A stretch of DNA of 64,000 nucleotides from Yinghuangia soli (GCF_021502675.1 NZ_JAKFHA010000001.1:396855-460854); one strand, 5' to 3'; positions 24,191 to 35,223 are shown, numbered from the stretch's first letter. The notes: generated by a model from the letters alone, not told the origin. A program made the numbers and translations.

Positions 24191-25123
24191 CTACCTCTCC
24201 CCCGCGAGTGCGCGGACGGTACGGGACGGGCTGGGTCGGCCCAGGTGGCCGGCCATCCACGCGCTTGTGGCGACGAGGCGGCCGAGGTCGGCACCGGTGT
24301 CGATGCCGAGTCCGGTCAGCATCCACACCAGGTCTTCGGTGGCGAGGTTGCCGGTGGCGCTCTTTGCGTACGGGCAGCCGCCGAGGCCGCCGGCCGAGGC
24401 GTCGACCGTGGCGACGCCAGCGCGCAGCGCGGCGAGCGTGTTGGCCAGCGCCTGCCCGTAGGTGTCGTGGAAGTGCACGGCGATCTTGTCGGCGCCGATG
24501 CCGGCCGCGGCGAACCGGGCCAGCAGGGCGGTGACTTGGCCGGGTGTGGCGACGCCGATGGTGTCGCCGAGGCTGAGCTGCGCGCAGCCCATCCCGAGCA
24601 GGCGGGCGCCGACGTCGACGACGCGCGCCGGGTCGACGGGGCCTTCCCAGGGGTCGCCGAAGCACATCGACAGGTAGCCGCGGACCCGGACGCCCTCCGC
24701 GGTCGCGCGGGCGGCCACCGGCTCGAACATGTCGAGGGCGGCGTCCAGGCTGCGGTTCAGGTTGCGCTGCGCGAAGGTCTCGGTGGCGCTGGCGAAGACG
24801 GCGACGTGCCGGGCGCCGAGTTCGAGGGCGCGGTCCAGGCCGCGTTCGTTCGGCACCAGGACCGGCAGGTCCGCGGGCAGGTCGCGGACCTGGGCGAACA
24901 GGTCCTCGGCGTCGCCCAGTTGCGGGACCCACTTGGCCGGTACGAAGCTCGTGGTCTCGACGGTGCCGAGCCCGGCGTCGACGAGCCGGCGGACGAACTC
25001 CGCCTTGACCTCGGTGGGCACGACGGCGGATTCGTTCTGCAGCCCGTCGCGCGGGCCGACTTCGTGGATGGTCACCGCGGCCGGCAGTCCGGCCTCGGGG
25101 ACCACCATGGGCAGGCCGTTCAC
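24191..25123 (-). CDS. hmgL: Hydroxymethylglutaryl-CoA lyase
   Basis: A 310-residue HMGL-family TIM barrel that splits HMG-CoA into acetyl-CoA and acetoacetate, the last step of leucine breakdown. GPRDGLQNE near residue 25 carries the catalytic Arg26 and metal Asp27. [13 protein letters not shown] supplies the metal histidines, and Cys250 in [15 protein letters not shown] is the loop cysteine. The GTG start at 25123 overlaps the carboxylase stop by 4 bp and has GGAGGAGG upstream. Every residue expected for activity is present. Confidence 0.95.
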   Translation of the reverse strand: MNGLPMVVPEAGLPAAVTIHEVGPRDGLQNESAVVPTEVKAEFVRRLVDAGLGTVETTSFVPAKWVPQLGDAEDLFAQVRDLPADLPVLVPNERGLDRALELGARHVAVFASATETFAQRNLNRSLDAALDMFEPVAARATAEGVRVRGYLSMCFGDPWEGPVDPARVVDVGARLLGMGCAQLSLGDTIGVATPGQVTALLARFAAAGIGADKIAVHFHDTYGQALANTLAALRAGVATVDASAGGLGGCPYAKSATGNLATEDLVWMLTGLGIDTGADLGRLVATSAWMAGHLGRPSPSRTVRALAGER

Positions 25124-27171
25124 GACGCCTCCTCCTCGGCTTCGCCGGAGTCCACCGGATGGACGACGGCGAGGACTTCGTCGAGGGCGACCCGGGTCCC
25201 GGCGTCCACCCGCAGTTCGGCGACGGTGCCGTCGAACGGTGCGGCGACCGCGTGCTCCATCTTCATCGCCTCGACCACGACCACCGCCTGCCCGGCCGTG
25301 ACTCGGTCGCCGACCGCGGCCTTGACCACGGTGACGGTGCCGGGCATCGGCGCGATCAGCGTCCCGTCGCCGGCTCCGGCGCCGCCGCCCGCGCCCGCCT
25401 CGACGGGGTCGAAGGGGACGATGCGCCAGGTGTCGGCGCCGCGGGACAGCCAGGTACTGCCGTCTTCGGCCTGTGCGTGCCGGAAGGTCTCGGTGAGGCC
25501 GCCGTATGTCACGCGCAGCCGGTCCCCGTCGAGCACGGCCTGCGCGGGGACCATCTCCCCGTCGGCGTGGCCGACTTCGGCGTGCGCGGCGCGTCCGTGG
25601 ACGCGTACGGCGACCGGTTCGGCGCCGTCGATGCGGAACCGGTGCACGGTGGCGGCGTATTCGCCGAGCCGCCAGCCGGACGGCACCGAGAACGGGTCCA
25701 CCCAGCCGCCGCCGGTTCCCTGGGCGGCCGGTTCGAGCCGGGCCTGGGCGAGCAGGGCGGCGGCCACCGCGGCGGGGCCGGCCGGTTCGGCGGCGACCAG
25801 GCCGTCGAGCGCGGCCTCGACCAGGCCGGTGTCCAGGCGCCCCGCGACGACGTCCTCGTGGGCCAGGAGCCGGGTCAGGAAGCGGGTGTTGGTGCGCAGG
25901 CCGAGGACCGGGAAGCGCTCCAGCGCGCCGCGCAGCCGGTGCAGTGCGGTGGCCCGGTCGGGGCCGTGCGCGATGACCTTGGCGAGCATGGGGTCGTACG
26001 AACTCCCCACCACGTAGCCCTCGTCCAGCCCGGAGTCGACGCGGATGCCGGGCCCGTGCGGCTCGTCGAGCACGAGGACGCGGCCGCCGCTGGGGAGGAA
26101 TCCGCGGGCCGGGTCCTCGGCGTACACGCGGGCTTCGACGGCGTGCCCGTCGAGGCGGACGTCGTCCTGCCCGAAGTCGAGCGCCTCGCCGGCCGCGATG
26201 CGGATCTGCCACGCGACCAGGTCGATGCCGGTGACCATTTCGGTGACCGGGTGCTCGACCTGGAGCCGGGTGTTCATCTCCATGAAGAACGGCTCGTCGG
26301 GCTGCGCGGCCGACACGATGAACTCGACGGTGCCGGCGCCCCGGTAGCCGCAGGAGCGGGCCGCCTCGATCGCGGCCTGCCCCATCGCGGCCCGGGTGGC
26401 CGCGTCGAGCAGGACCGAGGGGGCCTCCTCGATGATCTTCTGGTGCCGGCGCTGCAGGCTGCACTCGCGTTCGCCCAGGTGGACGACGTTGCCGTGGCCG
26501 TCGGCGAGCACCTGGATCTCGATGTGCCGGGGCCGGTCGATCCAGCGCTCCACCAGCAGCGTGTCGTCGCCGAACGCGCCCGCGGCCTCGCGCCGGGCGG
26601 CGGCGATCTCCTCGGCGAGGCGGGCCTCGTCGCGGACCAGGTGCATGCCCTTGCCGCCGCCGCCCGCGGACGGCTTGAGCAGGACCGGCAGGCCGACCTT
26701 GCGGGCCTCGTCGGCGAGTTCGGCGTCGGTCAGGCCGGAGCCGCTGCTGCCCGGCACCACCGGGACGCCGTACGCGGCGACCGTCTGCTTGGCCCTGATC
26801 TTGTCGCCCATCAGCTCGATCGCGGCGGCCGGCGGGCCGACGAAGACCAGCCCGGCGGCCTCGACCGCGGCGGCGAACGCGGCGTTCTCGGCGAGGAATC
26901 CGTAGCCGGGATGCACGGCCTGCGCCCCGGCCCGCTGCGCGGCGGCGACCACCGCGGCGATGTCGAGGTAGTCGGCGATGTGCACCGCGACGTCGGCCTC
27001 GCGGACCGCGCGGGAGTCGGCGTCCGCATCCGTGTACACGACCGCCGAGCGGATGCCGAGGCCGGCGAGGGTACGGATGATGCGGCTCGCGATCTCGCCG
27101 CGGTTCGCCACCAGGACCGTGTCGAACTGCCGTGTCTGCACAGACTGTTCCTTTTCCATGTCCTTTTCCAT
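25120..27171 (-). CDS. accA1: Acyl-CoA carboxylase biotin subunit (methylcrotonyl-CoA carboxylase alpha-like)
   Basis: A 683-residue biotin carboxylase plus biotin carrier protein. The N-terminal domain ([14 protein letters not shown]), ATP-grasp loop ([12 protein letters not shown]), [14 protein letters not shown] and the C-terminal biotin lysine Lys637 in EAMKMEH are clear. It would carboxylate biotin and hand CO2 to the beta subunit encoded just upstream, acting on methylcrotonyl-CoA in leucine degradation. The ATG at 27171 lies 5 bp after the beta-subunit stop. MEKDMEKEQ arises from a 12-bp duplication that offers a second start at 27159. Confidence 0.94.
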   Translation of the reverse strand: MEKDMEKEQSVQTRQFDTVLVANRGEIASRIIRTLAGLGIRSAVVYTDADADSRAVREADVAVHIADYLDIAAVVAAAQRAGAQAVHPGYGFLAENAAFAAAVEAAGLVFVGPPAAAIELMGDKIRAKQTVAAYGVPVVPGSSGSGLTDAELADEARKVGLPVLLKPSAGGGGKGMHLVRDEARLAEEIAAARREAAGAFGDDTLLVERWIDRPRHIEIQVLADGHGNVVHLGERECSLQRRHQKIIEEAPSVLLDAATRAAMGQAAIEAARSCGYRGAGTVEFIVSAAQPDEPFFMEMNTRLQVEHPVTEMVTGIDLVAWQIRIAAGEALDFGQDDVRLDGHAVEARVYAEDPARGFLPSGGRVLVLDEPHGPGIRVDSGLDEGYVVGSSYDPMLAKVIAHGPDRATALHRLRGALERFPVLGLRTNTRFLTRLLAHEDVVAGRLDTGLVEAALDGLVAAEPAGPAAVAAALLAQARLEPAAQGTGGGWVDPFSVPSGWRLGEYAATVHRFRIDGAEPVAVRVHGRAAHAEVGHADGEMVPAQAVLDGDRLRVTYGGLTETFRHAQAEDGSTWLSRGADTWRIVPFDPVEAGAGGGAGAGDGTLIAPMPGTVTVVKAAVGDRVTAGQAVVVVEAMKMEHAVAAPFDGTVAELRVDAGTRVALDEVLAVVHPVDSGEAEEEAS

Positions 27172-27176
27172 GGCGG

Positions 27177-28850
<1,674 letters not shown>

Positions 28851-28894
28851 GCCGCCGCCTCCGTGTGTGGGCCCTGTCCTGTACGTGCCCGCTG

Positions 28895-28910
28895 GTTAGC
28901 GATCGTTAAC
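28895..28910. promoter_or_regulatory. Putative TetR operator (copy 1)
   Basis: GTTAGCGATCGTTAAC is palindromic apart from one mismatched pair. It lies 45 bp before the carboxylase operon, in the region divergent with the TetR gene. Confidence 0.7.
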
Positions 28911-28929
28911 AAGACTTGACGACCCTGAC

Positions 28930-28945
28930 GTTAGCGATCGTTCAC
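28930..28945. promoter_or_regulatory. Putative TetR operator (copy 2)
   Basis: GTTAGCGATCGTTCAC shares 15 of 16 bases with copy 1 and lies 35 bp from it. It overlaps the expected -35 to -10 region of the TetR gene, whose -10 box TAGCAT ends at 28960, so binding should cause autorepression. Confidence 0.7.
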
Positions 28946-28967
28946 ATGCGTGTCTAGCATGGAGGCC

Positions 28968-29579
28968 ATGTCGCCAGACCAGGTCAAGAGCCCGCGCCGC
29001 GCGCAGATCCTCGACGAGGCCGCGCAGCTGTTCGCCGCGCGCGGGTTCCACGGGGTGAGCGTGGACGAGATCGGTGCGGCGTCCGGCATCACCGGACCCG
29101 GCCTGTACCGGCATTTCCGCGGCAAGGACGCGATGCTCGCGGAGCTCCTGGTCGGCATCAGCGAGCGCCTGCTCGCGGGCGGCCGCGCGTGCGTGGCCGG
29201 GGACGCCCCGGCGGCGGAGGCGCTGGATGCGCTGGTGCGCGGGCATGTCGCCTTCGCGATCGGCGAGCCGGCCCTGATCGTGCTGCACGACCGCGACCTG
29301 GCCAGCCTGCCGGAGGCCGAGCAGCGCACGGTCCGGCGGCTGCAGCGCGCGTACGTGGAGATATGGGTGACCGTGGTGCTGGAGGCGTACCCCGGATTCG
29401 GCCGCACCTCCGACGGCGAATCCCGCGCCCGCGCCGCGGTGCACGCGGTCTTCGGACTGCTGAACTCCACCCCGCACAGCGCCACCCGCCACCGCGGCCC
29501 GCGCCCGCCGGGACCGGACGCGATGGCCGAACTGCTGAGGACGCTGGCGCTGGGCGCCTTCGCCGCGGCGGGCAGCTAG
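28968..29579 (+). CDS. TetR-family repressor of the acyl-CoA carboxylase operon (inferred)
   Basis: A 203-residue TetR-type regulator. The DNA-binding N-terminus is RRAQILDEAAQLFAARGFHGVSVDEIGAASGITGPGLYRHFRGKDAML; the rest is a helical ligand-binding domain of the SACE_7040/AcuR-like kind. It is divergent from accD1 with two near-identical operators between them. It probably senses an acyl-CoA or acid of branched-chain catabolism. The ATG at 28968 is chosen because TAGCAT ends seven bases upstream (leaderless); GGAGG two bases from this ATG is too close to act as a ribosome site. Nearby starts at 28950 and 28959 remain possible. Confidence 0.9.
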   Translation: MSPDQVKSPRRAQILDEAAQLFAARGFHGVSVDEIGAASGITGPGLYRHFRGKDAMLAELLVGISERLLAGGRACVAGDAPAAEALDALVRGHVAFAIGEPALIVLHDRDLASLPEAEQRTVRRLQRAYVEIWVTVVLEAYPGFGRTSDGESRARAAVHAVFGLLNSTPHSATRHRGPRPPGPDAMAELLRTLALGAFAAAGS

Positions 29580-29790
29580 AGCAGCTAATGCAGCACGGAC
29601 GAGCGCGCAGGACGCCGGAGCCGCCCGACCGTCGGAGTCACCGGCCCCGCACTGCCCGACCTGCGCAATCACCCCCCTCCGCCCCCGTGGCCGCCCGAGC
29701 GCCGGGGAATGCCCGTCCCGGCGCCTGAGCGAGGCACCGCATCCGCGGCGAACCGCCGTTCGCCCCACCGACTCCCCGAGGATCACGCCG

Positions 29791-30561
29791 ATGTCCCTGG
29801 TCTCCCTGTCCACCGATGCCGCCGTCGCGACGATCACGCTCGACTCGCCCAAGAACCGCAACGCGCTCTCCGCGGCGCTGATGGACGAGCTCGACGCCCA
29901 CCTCACGGCCGTCGCCGCCGACGAGGCGGTCCGGGCCGTCGTCCTCACCCACACCGGCCCGACGTTCTGCGCGGGCGCCGACCTGTCCGAGGCCGCGGAC
30001 GGAGGCATGGAGCGCGGCACGGTCCGGCTCATGGGCCTGCTGCGGCAGATCGTCGAACTCCCGGTCCCGGTCCTCGCGCACCTGCGCGGCAACGCGCGAG
30101 CCGGCGGGCTCGGCCTGGTCGGCGCGTGCGACCTCGCGGTCGCGCCCGCGTCCACCACGTTCGCGTTCTCCGAGGTGCGCCTCGGCCTCGCGCCCGCGAT
30201 CATCTCGGTGACCACGCTGCCGCGCCTGGACCCGCGGGCCGCGTCGCGCTACTTCCTGACCGGCGAGGAGTTCGACGGCGCCGAGGCGCAGCGCATCGGG
30301 CTGCTCACGATGGCCGGCGACGGCATCGAGGGCGCGGACGCCGCCGCCGCGCACCTGCTCGGCGGCCTGCGGCTGGCGTCCCGGCAGGGCCTGACCGCCA
30401 CCAAGCAGCTGCTGGGCGCCGCACTCGCGGAACGCGTCGCGGCCGAGGGCCCGGCGGCCGTCCGCCGGTCCGCGGAACTCTTCGCCTCCGAGGAAGCCGC
30501 CGAGGGCATGCGCGCCTTCAAGGAGCGCCGCCCGCCGCGCTGGGTGACCGACGCCCAGTAG
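29791..30561 (+). CDS. Enoyl-CoA hydratase, probably 3-methylglutaconyl-CoA hydratase (LiuC-like)
   Basis: A 256-residue crotonase. The oxyanion-hole segments are CAGADLSEA and NARAGGLGLVGACD. The catalytic glutamate is in SEVRLGLAPAIIS, a sequence typical of AUH/LiuC-type methylglutaconyl-CoA hydratases rather than general enoyl-CoA hydratases. With acyl-CoA dehydrogenase, carboxylase and HMG-CoA lyase next door it fills the one remaining step of leucine degradation, although it is on the other strand after the TetR gene. GAGGAT lies upstream of the ATG. A 211-bp spacer before it shows no other gene. Confidence 0.87.
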   Translation: MSLVSLSTDAAVATITLDSPKNRNALSAALMDELDAHLTAVAADEAVRAVVLTHTGPTFCAGADLSEAADGGMERGTVRLMGLLRQIVELPVPVLAHLRGNARAGGLGLVGACDLAVAPASTTFAFSEVRLGLAPAIISVTTLPRLDPRAASRYFLTGEEFDGAEAQRIGLLTMAGDGIEGADAAAAHLLGGLRLASRQGLTATKQLLGAALAERVAAEGPAAVRRSAELFASEEAAEGMRAFKERRPPRWVTDAQ

Positions 30562-30568
30562 TGCGACC

Positions 30569-30991
30569 TCAGAGTGCGGCGACCAGCCGGAAGCGTTCGG
30601 CCACCACGATGGTGGTGTCGTCGACGCGGAAGTCCGGGTCGCCGCGCCAGGCCCGCATGTCGGGGCCGTGCCAGTACGCCTCGTGCCCGGCCCGCCAAGC
30701 GGCGATCGACGCGTGCCCCTCGCCTTCGTCGCGCACGTGCTCCCATTCGACGTCGGCGAGCGGCAGCGTACGCACCTCGGTCACTTCGATCACCGCGACC
30801 GGCCGATCCGCGGAGTCGACCACGACCATGCGGTCCCCCGCGGACGGCAGCGGTTCGTCCTCGAACTCGTAGTCCGACAGCAGGCCGGTGGTCGAGGTCT
30901 TCTCCCCCGCGAGAACCGCGGCGACCAGCCGGTCGCGCAGCGGCCCGGGAAACGCGAACTGGCAGACGGGCAGGTCCGAGTAGTCGCTCAT
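30569..30991 (-). CDS. ASCH-domain protein
   Basis: A 140-residue ASCH-domain protein: FAFPGPLRDRLVAAVLAGEKTSTTGLL carries the conserved G-x-K-[ST] motif, and later AGDRMVVVDSADRPVAVIEVTEV forms the beta-barrel. ASCH proteins bind RNA or act as amidohydrolases on acylcytidine-type substrates; the role here is not known. TACCGT ends seven bases before the ATG, suggesting a leaderless mRNA. Its 3' end lies 7 bp from that of the convergent enoyl-CoA hydratase gene. Confidence 0.88.
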   Translation of the reverse strand: MSDYSDLPVCQFAFPGPLRDRLVAAVLAGEKTSTTGLLSDYEFEDEPLPSAGDRMVVVDSADRPVAVIEVTEVRTLPLADVEWEHVRDEGEGHASIAAWRAGHEAYWHGPDMRAWRGDPDFRVDDTTIVVAERFRLVAAL

Positions 30992-31031
30992 CCGCCCGAC
31001 GGTAAGGCCCGTCAGGCGTGCCCGCGACGCA

Positions 31032-31481
31032 TTATGAGCGCTCGCGGCGGGGCCTGATGAGCATCACGACCGAAGCCGTGCTGATCGTGGCGCCTGCGTC
31101 GTCGGTCAGGGTCACGGGGCAGGGCACTTCCAATTCCTCCTTGCGTGCGGCGCGTTCGCGGATGTCCGCGAAGACGTCGGCGGGTATGGCGCCGGTCGCG
31201 GTGACCGCGCCTCGGGCTCGGCCGACGTATTCGATGTCGCCGCGGCGGGCCACCACGAAGGCCTTGGCGGCGAAGTCGCCGAGGCCGGAGACCAGGGCGC
31301 CCGCGCCGGCGATCTCGGCGAGGCCGAAGAGCACGGCGGCGTTGACGTCGCCGTTGTGGTTGAGGTGCGCGGGCTGCGGGTCGAGCCGGATCACGCAGCG
31401 GCCGGCCGCGGCCTCAGTGGTCTTGAAGCCGAGGAACTTCACCCAGCCCATGTTCGCGAAGTCGTTGTGCGGTGCGGCCAT
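31032..31481 (-). CDS. Hotdog-fold thioesterase (PaaI/DUF4442-like)
   Basis: A 149-residue single hotdog domain. PAHLNHNGDVNAAVLFGLAEIAGAGAL has the catalytic-helix Asn/Asp pattern of PaaI-like acyl-CoA thioesterases, and KAFVVARRGDIEYVGRARG is the following strand pair. It may hydrolyse an acyl-CoA. GGAGG lies upstream of the ATG at 31481. A perfect inverted repeat overlaps its probable promoter, so it is likely controlled by a dimeric repressor. Confidence 0.83.
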   Translation of the reverse strand: MAAPHNDFANMGWVKFLGFKTTEAAAGRCVIRLDPQPAHLNHNGDVNAAVLFGLAEIAGAGALVSGLGDFAAKAFVVARRGDIEYVGRARGAVTATGAIPADVFADIRERAARKEELEVPCPVTLTDDAGATISTASVVMLIRPRRERS

Positions 31482-31508
31482 GCGCTTGCCTCCGTCATAT
31501 AGTCAGGT

Positions 31509-31532
31509 TTCCTGTCGTTATTTAGACAGGAA
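31509..31532. promoter_or_regulatory. Inverted-repeat operator candidate in divergent promoter
   Basis: TTCCTGTC and GACAGGAA form perfect 8-bp arms around GTTATTTA. On the minus strand the repeat overlaps a plausible TAAATA -10 box of the thioesterase gene, with TTGCCA at a suitable -35 distance. The sirtuin gene starts 71 bp away on the other strand. Confidence 0.6.
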
Positions 31533-31603
31533 TCCTTATCGTTGGCAAGGCGGCAAGGAAACCTGATCGCTGCCGGGGGCGGCAACCAACTACCTTCCTG
31601 TCC

Positions 31604-32356
31604 GTGGCCGACACCTTGAAGAAGACCTACACACGAGTCGTCGCCCTCACCGGGGCCGGGATCTCCACCGACTCCGGCATCCCCGACTTCCGCGGCCCCG
31701 AAGGGCTCTGGACGCGCGCCCCCCGGGCGCTGCAAATGGTCGACGCAGCAAGCTTCCTGACGGACCGTGAGGTGCGCTGCGCCTTCTGGTCCTGGTGCGC
31801 CGAGGGCCACGGCCGGGCCTACGAGCCCAACGACGCACACCGCGCGCTGGTGGACCTCGCCGCGGGCGGGCTGCTCGCCGGGATCGTCACGCAGAACGTC
31901 GATGGGCTGCACCAGGCCGCCGGGTCCGACCCCGCCACCGTCCACGAGGTGCACGGCACCATGGCGACCACGTGCTGCCAGCGGTGCGGCGGCCGTACCG
32001 CGACCACCGAAGTGGTGGCGCGGGTGCGCGAAGGCGAGACCGAGCCGCTGTGCCTGTGCTGCGGCGGAGTGCTCAAGCCGGACGCCGTGTTCTTCGGAGA
32101 CCTCCTGGACCGCGGCGTGTTCGCGATGGCCGCCGCGCTGGCCGGCTCGTGCGATCTCATGCTGGCGGCCGGCTCGTCGCTGGAGGTCCAGCCCGCCGCC
32201 GGGCTCTGCGACAAGGCCGTAGCGGCGGGCGCCGACCTGGTCATCGTGAACGCCGGGCCGACCGGTTACGACGGCGTCGCGACCGCCGTGCTGCGCGAGC
32301 CGATCGGCACCGCGCTGCCCGGCCTGGTCCGGGACCTGCTGGCCGACCGGTCCTGA
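31604..32356 (+). CDS. cobB: NAD-dependent protein deacylase (sirtuin)
   Basis: A 250-residue Sir2-family deacylase that removes acyl groups from lysines using NAD. TGAGISTDSGIPDFRG, TQNVDGLH and catalytic His117 (VHGTM) are present. The zinc is held by Cys125/Cys128 and Cys150/Cys153. Size and motifs fit the compact bacterial class. TACCTT ends seven bases before the GTG at 31604, supporting a leaderless start. It may counteract acylation by the acyl-CoA rich metabolism encoded nearby, but that is speculation. Confidence 0.93.
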   Translation: MADTLKKTYTRVVALTGAGISTDSGIPDFRGPEGLWTRAPRALQMVDAASFLTDREVRCAFWSWCAEGHGRAYEPNDAHRALVDLAAGGLLAGIVTQNVDGLHQAAGSDPATVHEVHGTMATTCCQRCGGRTATTEVVARVREGETEPLCLCCGGVLKPDAVFFGDLLDRGVFAMAAALAGSCDLMLAAGSSLEVQPAAGLCDKAVAAGADLVIVNAGPTGYDGVATAVLREPIGTALPGLVRDLLADRS

Positions 32357-32389
32357 CGCCTCCCTGGCGCGACCGGGCAGGATGGGACC

Positions 32390-33025
32390 GTGCACGTACG
32401 CCCGATGACTCCGGAGGCCCTCGCCGAGCACGTCGCCGAGGCCGTCGCCGCGCGCGCCCCGGCCGGCGGATGGCTGCGCGTCGCGGTGGACGGCGCGGCC
32501 GCCGCCCGGCCCGGCGATCTCGCCGACGCGCTGGTCGACCTGGTCCGGGCCGCCGGGCACCCCGTCCAGCGCGTGTCCGCGGACGACTTCCTGCGCCCCG
32601 CCTCGGTGCGCTTCGAACTCGGCCGCCGCGACGCCGACTCCTTCTATTGGTCCTGGCTGGACGAAAAGGGCCTGCAGCGCGAGGTGTTGGACCCGCTCGG
32701 CCCGGGCGGCACCGGGCGCCTGCTGCCCACACTCTGGGACGCCGCCCGGGACCGCGCCACGCGCGCCGCGTACACCGAACTGCCGCGCGGCGGCGTGCTG
32801 CTGCTCGACGGTCCGCTGCTGCTCGGGCGCGGACTGCCGCTCGATCTGACGGTCCACCTGCAGCTGTCGGCGGGCGCACTCGCGCGCCGCACGCCGGACG
32901 ACGAGCAGTGGACGCTGCCCGCCTACGACAAGTACCGCGCGGAGTGCTTCCCCGAGGAGTCCGCGGACATCGTGGTGCGCTGGGACGACCCGCGGCGCCC
33001 GGCACTCGTCGAGGCGGCGAACTGA
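32390..33025 (+). CDS. Uridine-kinase-like protein with degenerate P-loop
   Basis: A 211-residue protein similar in layout to actinobacterial uridine kinase-like proteins: VQRVSADDFLRPASVRFELGR resembles the catalytic-aspartate segment, LLLDGPLLLGRGL the Walker B region. The expected Walker A GxxxxGK[ST] is replaced by VDGAAAARPGDLA, lacking the lysine. It may be a non-catalytic relative or use an altered nucleotide site. CAGGAT ends six bases before the GTG, consistent with a leaderless start. It follows the sirtuin gene by 33 bp. Confidence 0.75.
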   Translation: MHVRPMTPEALAEHVAEAVAARAPAGGWLRVAVDGAAAARPGDLADALVDLVRAAGHPVQRVSADDFLRPASVRFELGRRDADSFYWSWLDEKGLQREVLDPLGPGGTGRLLPTLWDAARDRATRAAYTELPRGGVLLLDGPLLLGRGLPLDLTVHLQLSAGALARRTPDDEQWTLPAYDKYRAECFPEESADIVVRWDDPRRPALVEAAN

Positions 33026-33379
33026 CCGGTCCGTCGGCCGCCGACTTAGCCAAGGCTGCCCGAAGCCGGCCGGCCGGGCCGCCGGCCGCCCGTTGACCGG
33101 CCTTTGACCTGCGTACCGGCGAGCGGACACCCGGCTGCGCAAATTGCCGATCGAACGTTAGCTATCCCTCTGGTACGCGCTACCGCCCGGTACTACGCTC
33201 GCTCCGCTCGTCACCGCGCCACGCACCGCATCTGGTCCGAGGTTGCGCATGCGATACCCCCTGCGCCGTCCCGGACCGGCTTCGCCGCTTTGCCTGCCCG
33301 TGCACCAATCTGCCCTGCACAGCGCCCAGTTCGGCGATCCGAATCGCTCCTGCCCGAGCGAGCGCTCCGAGGAGGCCGT
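33026..33379 (+). promoter_or_regulatory. Long intergenic leader before the MFS gene
   Basis: 354 bp without a convincing gene. It holds a GC-rich inverted region near 33068-33095, TTGACC-like -35 elements near 33094, and CGAACGTTAGCTAT at 33152-33165, which matches the local TetR core at 10 of 14 positions. The remaining ~200 bp may be a long 5' UTR. Confidence 0.4.
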
Positions 33380-35122
33380 ATGCCCGAGACCACGTCGCCG
33401 CAGGGCGACGCCGGCGCCAGAGAACCCCTGCCGCCCCCCGCAGCCGGACCGACGAGTTCGGTGAACTGGCTGTGGCGCCGCCAGTTGGCGCGCTACCCGG
33501 ACACCACGCCACGCGTGTTCTACCTGTTCATCTCGACGCTCGCCGGGATCGTCCTCTACTACGAGCTGTACGTGCAGTACTCGGTGTCGACCTCGCTCAT
33601 CCAAGAGTTCGGCATGACGTACATGTTCGCCACCATGATCTCGGTGGTCGGCAACCTGGCCGGCGCGTTCGCCTCGCTGCTCGCGGGCCTCGCCGACCGG
33701 TGGGGCCGCGCGAACCTCGTGGTGTACGGCCTGCTCCTGGTGGGCCTGCTGATCACCTTCGCGGTGCCGAACGCGGACAGCAAGAACCAGCTCATGTTCT
33801 ACATGGCGGTCGTCTCGTTCGTCGAAGGCATGGTGCTGGTCGCCTCGCCCGCGCTGATCCGCGACTTCTCACCGCAGGTCGGGCGCGCCGCGGCGATGGG
33901 CTTCTGGACCCTCGGCCCGGTGATCGGCTCGCTGGCGACCACCATCGTCACCAGCAACACGCTGGACGACCACGGCTGGCAGGACCAGTTCCGGTTCGCC
34001 GGCTACGCGGGCCTTGCGGTCTTCGTGATCGCGCTGTTCGGCCTGCGCGAGCTGTCCCCGCCGATCCGCGACCAGCTCATGGTGAGCCTGCAGGACCGCG
34101 CGCTGGTCGAGGCGCGGGCCCGCGGCCTGGACACCGATGCGCTGCTCAAGGGCCAGTGGAAGCAGATGATGCGGACGGACATCCTGGTCCCGTCGCTCGG
34201 CATCGCGCTGCACCTGATGTTCTACTATTCCGCGGTCGGCAACCTGGTCGTCTACTACGCGACGACCTTCGGCTACTCCGAACAGCGGACCAACGCGCTG
34301 GCCAACTGGTATTGGGTGTCGAATGCGCTGGGCCTGGTCCTGGTCGGCATCGTCTCGGACCTGCTCAAGGTGCGAAAACCGTTCATGCTGCTCGGCGGCG
34401 TCGGAACCGTGGTGCTCACCTTGCTGTTCGCCCTGCGCACCGACGAAATAGGCACCGGCTATTACCACTTCGCGTGGCTGCTGGTCGGAATCGGGTTGTT
34501 CAGCGGGCTGGCCTTCGCACCGTGGATGGCCGCGTTCACCGAGACCGTGGAGAAGCACAACCCGGCGGCCACCGCGACCGGGCTCGCGGTGTGGGGCTGG
34601 ATCCTGCGCGTGGTGGTGTCGGTGTCGGCGATCTTCACGCCGCTCATCGTCACCTCGGTCACCCCGCTGGTGAACGACGAGCCCGAGGCGCGCGCCGCGC
34701 TGGCGAGCGCCGGGCAGGCCGCGGTGACCGTGCAGCAGCACCCCGAGCTGATCGCCGAGCTGGGCAAGTACCAGAAGCTCGAGGAAGTGCCGCCGGCCCT
34801 GCTGGGCCGGGCGTTCGCCGAGATCGGCGCGGAGAAGCTGATGGAGGTCCAGGCCAAGCAGAACGAGCTGCGGATCCTGGACGACTTCCAGAAGGAGCAG
34901 AAGAAGGCGCCGGACGAGTGGAAGCGGTGGTGGTGGTTCACCATCGCCTGCCAGGCGCTCTTCATCCCGACCGTCTTCCTGATGGCCGGCCGCTGGAACC
35001 CGAAGAAGGCCAAGGCGGACGCTGCCGAGCACGAGCGGAAGGTGGCCGCCGAGCTGGCCGAGCTGGTGAGCGCCCCGGCCGCGGCGCCGTCGGGCGGATC
35101 GTCCGCGGAGGGGTCCGACTAG
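33380..35122 (+). CDS. MFS transporter with a large C-terminal-half insertion
   Basis: A 580-residue major facilitator protein. The first helices (VFYLFISTLAGIVLYYELYV) and the motif A-like GLADRWGRANLV fit sugar or metabolite MFS porters; 12 helices can be placed. Residues ~431-513 form a hydrophilic insertion before the last helix (NDEPEARAALASAG, ELGKYQKLEEVPPALLGRAF, KQNELRILDDFQKEQKKAPDEWK). It is rich in charged helix formers and probably folds as an extra domain. A charged tail follows the last helix. GAGGAGG precedes the ATG. Substrate unknown. Confidence 0.85.
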   Translation: MPETTSPQGDAGAREPLPPPAAGPTSSVNWLWRRQLARYPDTTPRVFYLFISTLAGIVLYYELYVQYSVSTSLIQEFGMTYMFATMISVVGNLAGAFASLLAGLADRWGRANLVVYGLLLVGLLITFAVPNADSKNQLMFYMAVVSFVEGMVLVASPALIRDFSPQVGRAAAMGFWTLGPVIGSLATTIVTSNTLDDHGWQDQFRFAGYAGLAVFVIALFGLRELSPPIRDQLMVSLQDRALVEARARGLDTDALLKGQWKQMMRTDILVPSLGIALHLMFYYSAVGNLVVYYATTFGYSEQRTNALANWYWVSNALGLVLVGIVSDLLKVRKPFMLLGGVGTVVLTLLFALRTDEIGTGYYHFAWLLVGIGLFSGLAFAPWMAAFTETVEKHNPAATATGLAVWGWILRVVVSVSAIFTPLIVTSVTPLVNDEPEARAALASAGQAAVTVQQHPELIAELGKYQKLEEVPPALLGRAFAEIGAEKLMEVQAKQNELRILDDFQKEQKKAPDEWKRWWWFTIACQALFIPTVFLMAGRWNPKKAKADAAEHERKVAAELAELVSAPAAAPSGGSSAEGSD

Positions 35123-35178
35123 GCAGGCAGGTGTGCGGGGCCGGACCGGCACGGGTCCGGACCCGCACCGCGGAAACG

Positions 35179-35223
35179 CCGCAGGGGCTGCCGCCGGCAT
35201 GATGCCGGCCGCAGCCCCTGCGG
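35179..35223. terminator. Bidirectional hairpin terminator
   Basis: CCGCAGGGGCTGC and its complement, plus inner GCCGGC arms, form a ~20-bp near-perfect stem around a GATG-like loop between the convergent MFS and cold-shock genes. Confidence 0.9.

Noticed and set aside
28895-28945. KstR or KstR2 sterol-regulon sites
   Set aside because: The half-sites do not match the TnnAACnnGTTnnA or KstR2 consensus as I know them; the motif centre is CGATCG.
33152-33165. Fifth copy of the local TetR motif before the MFS gene
   Set aside because: Only 10 of 14 core positions match and the CGATCG centre is lost; kept only as a note in the intergenic entry.
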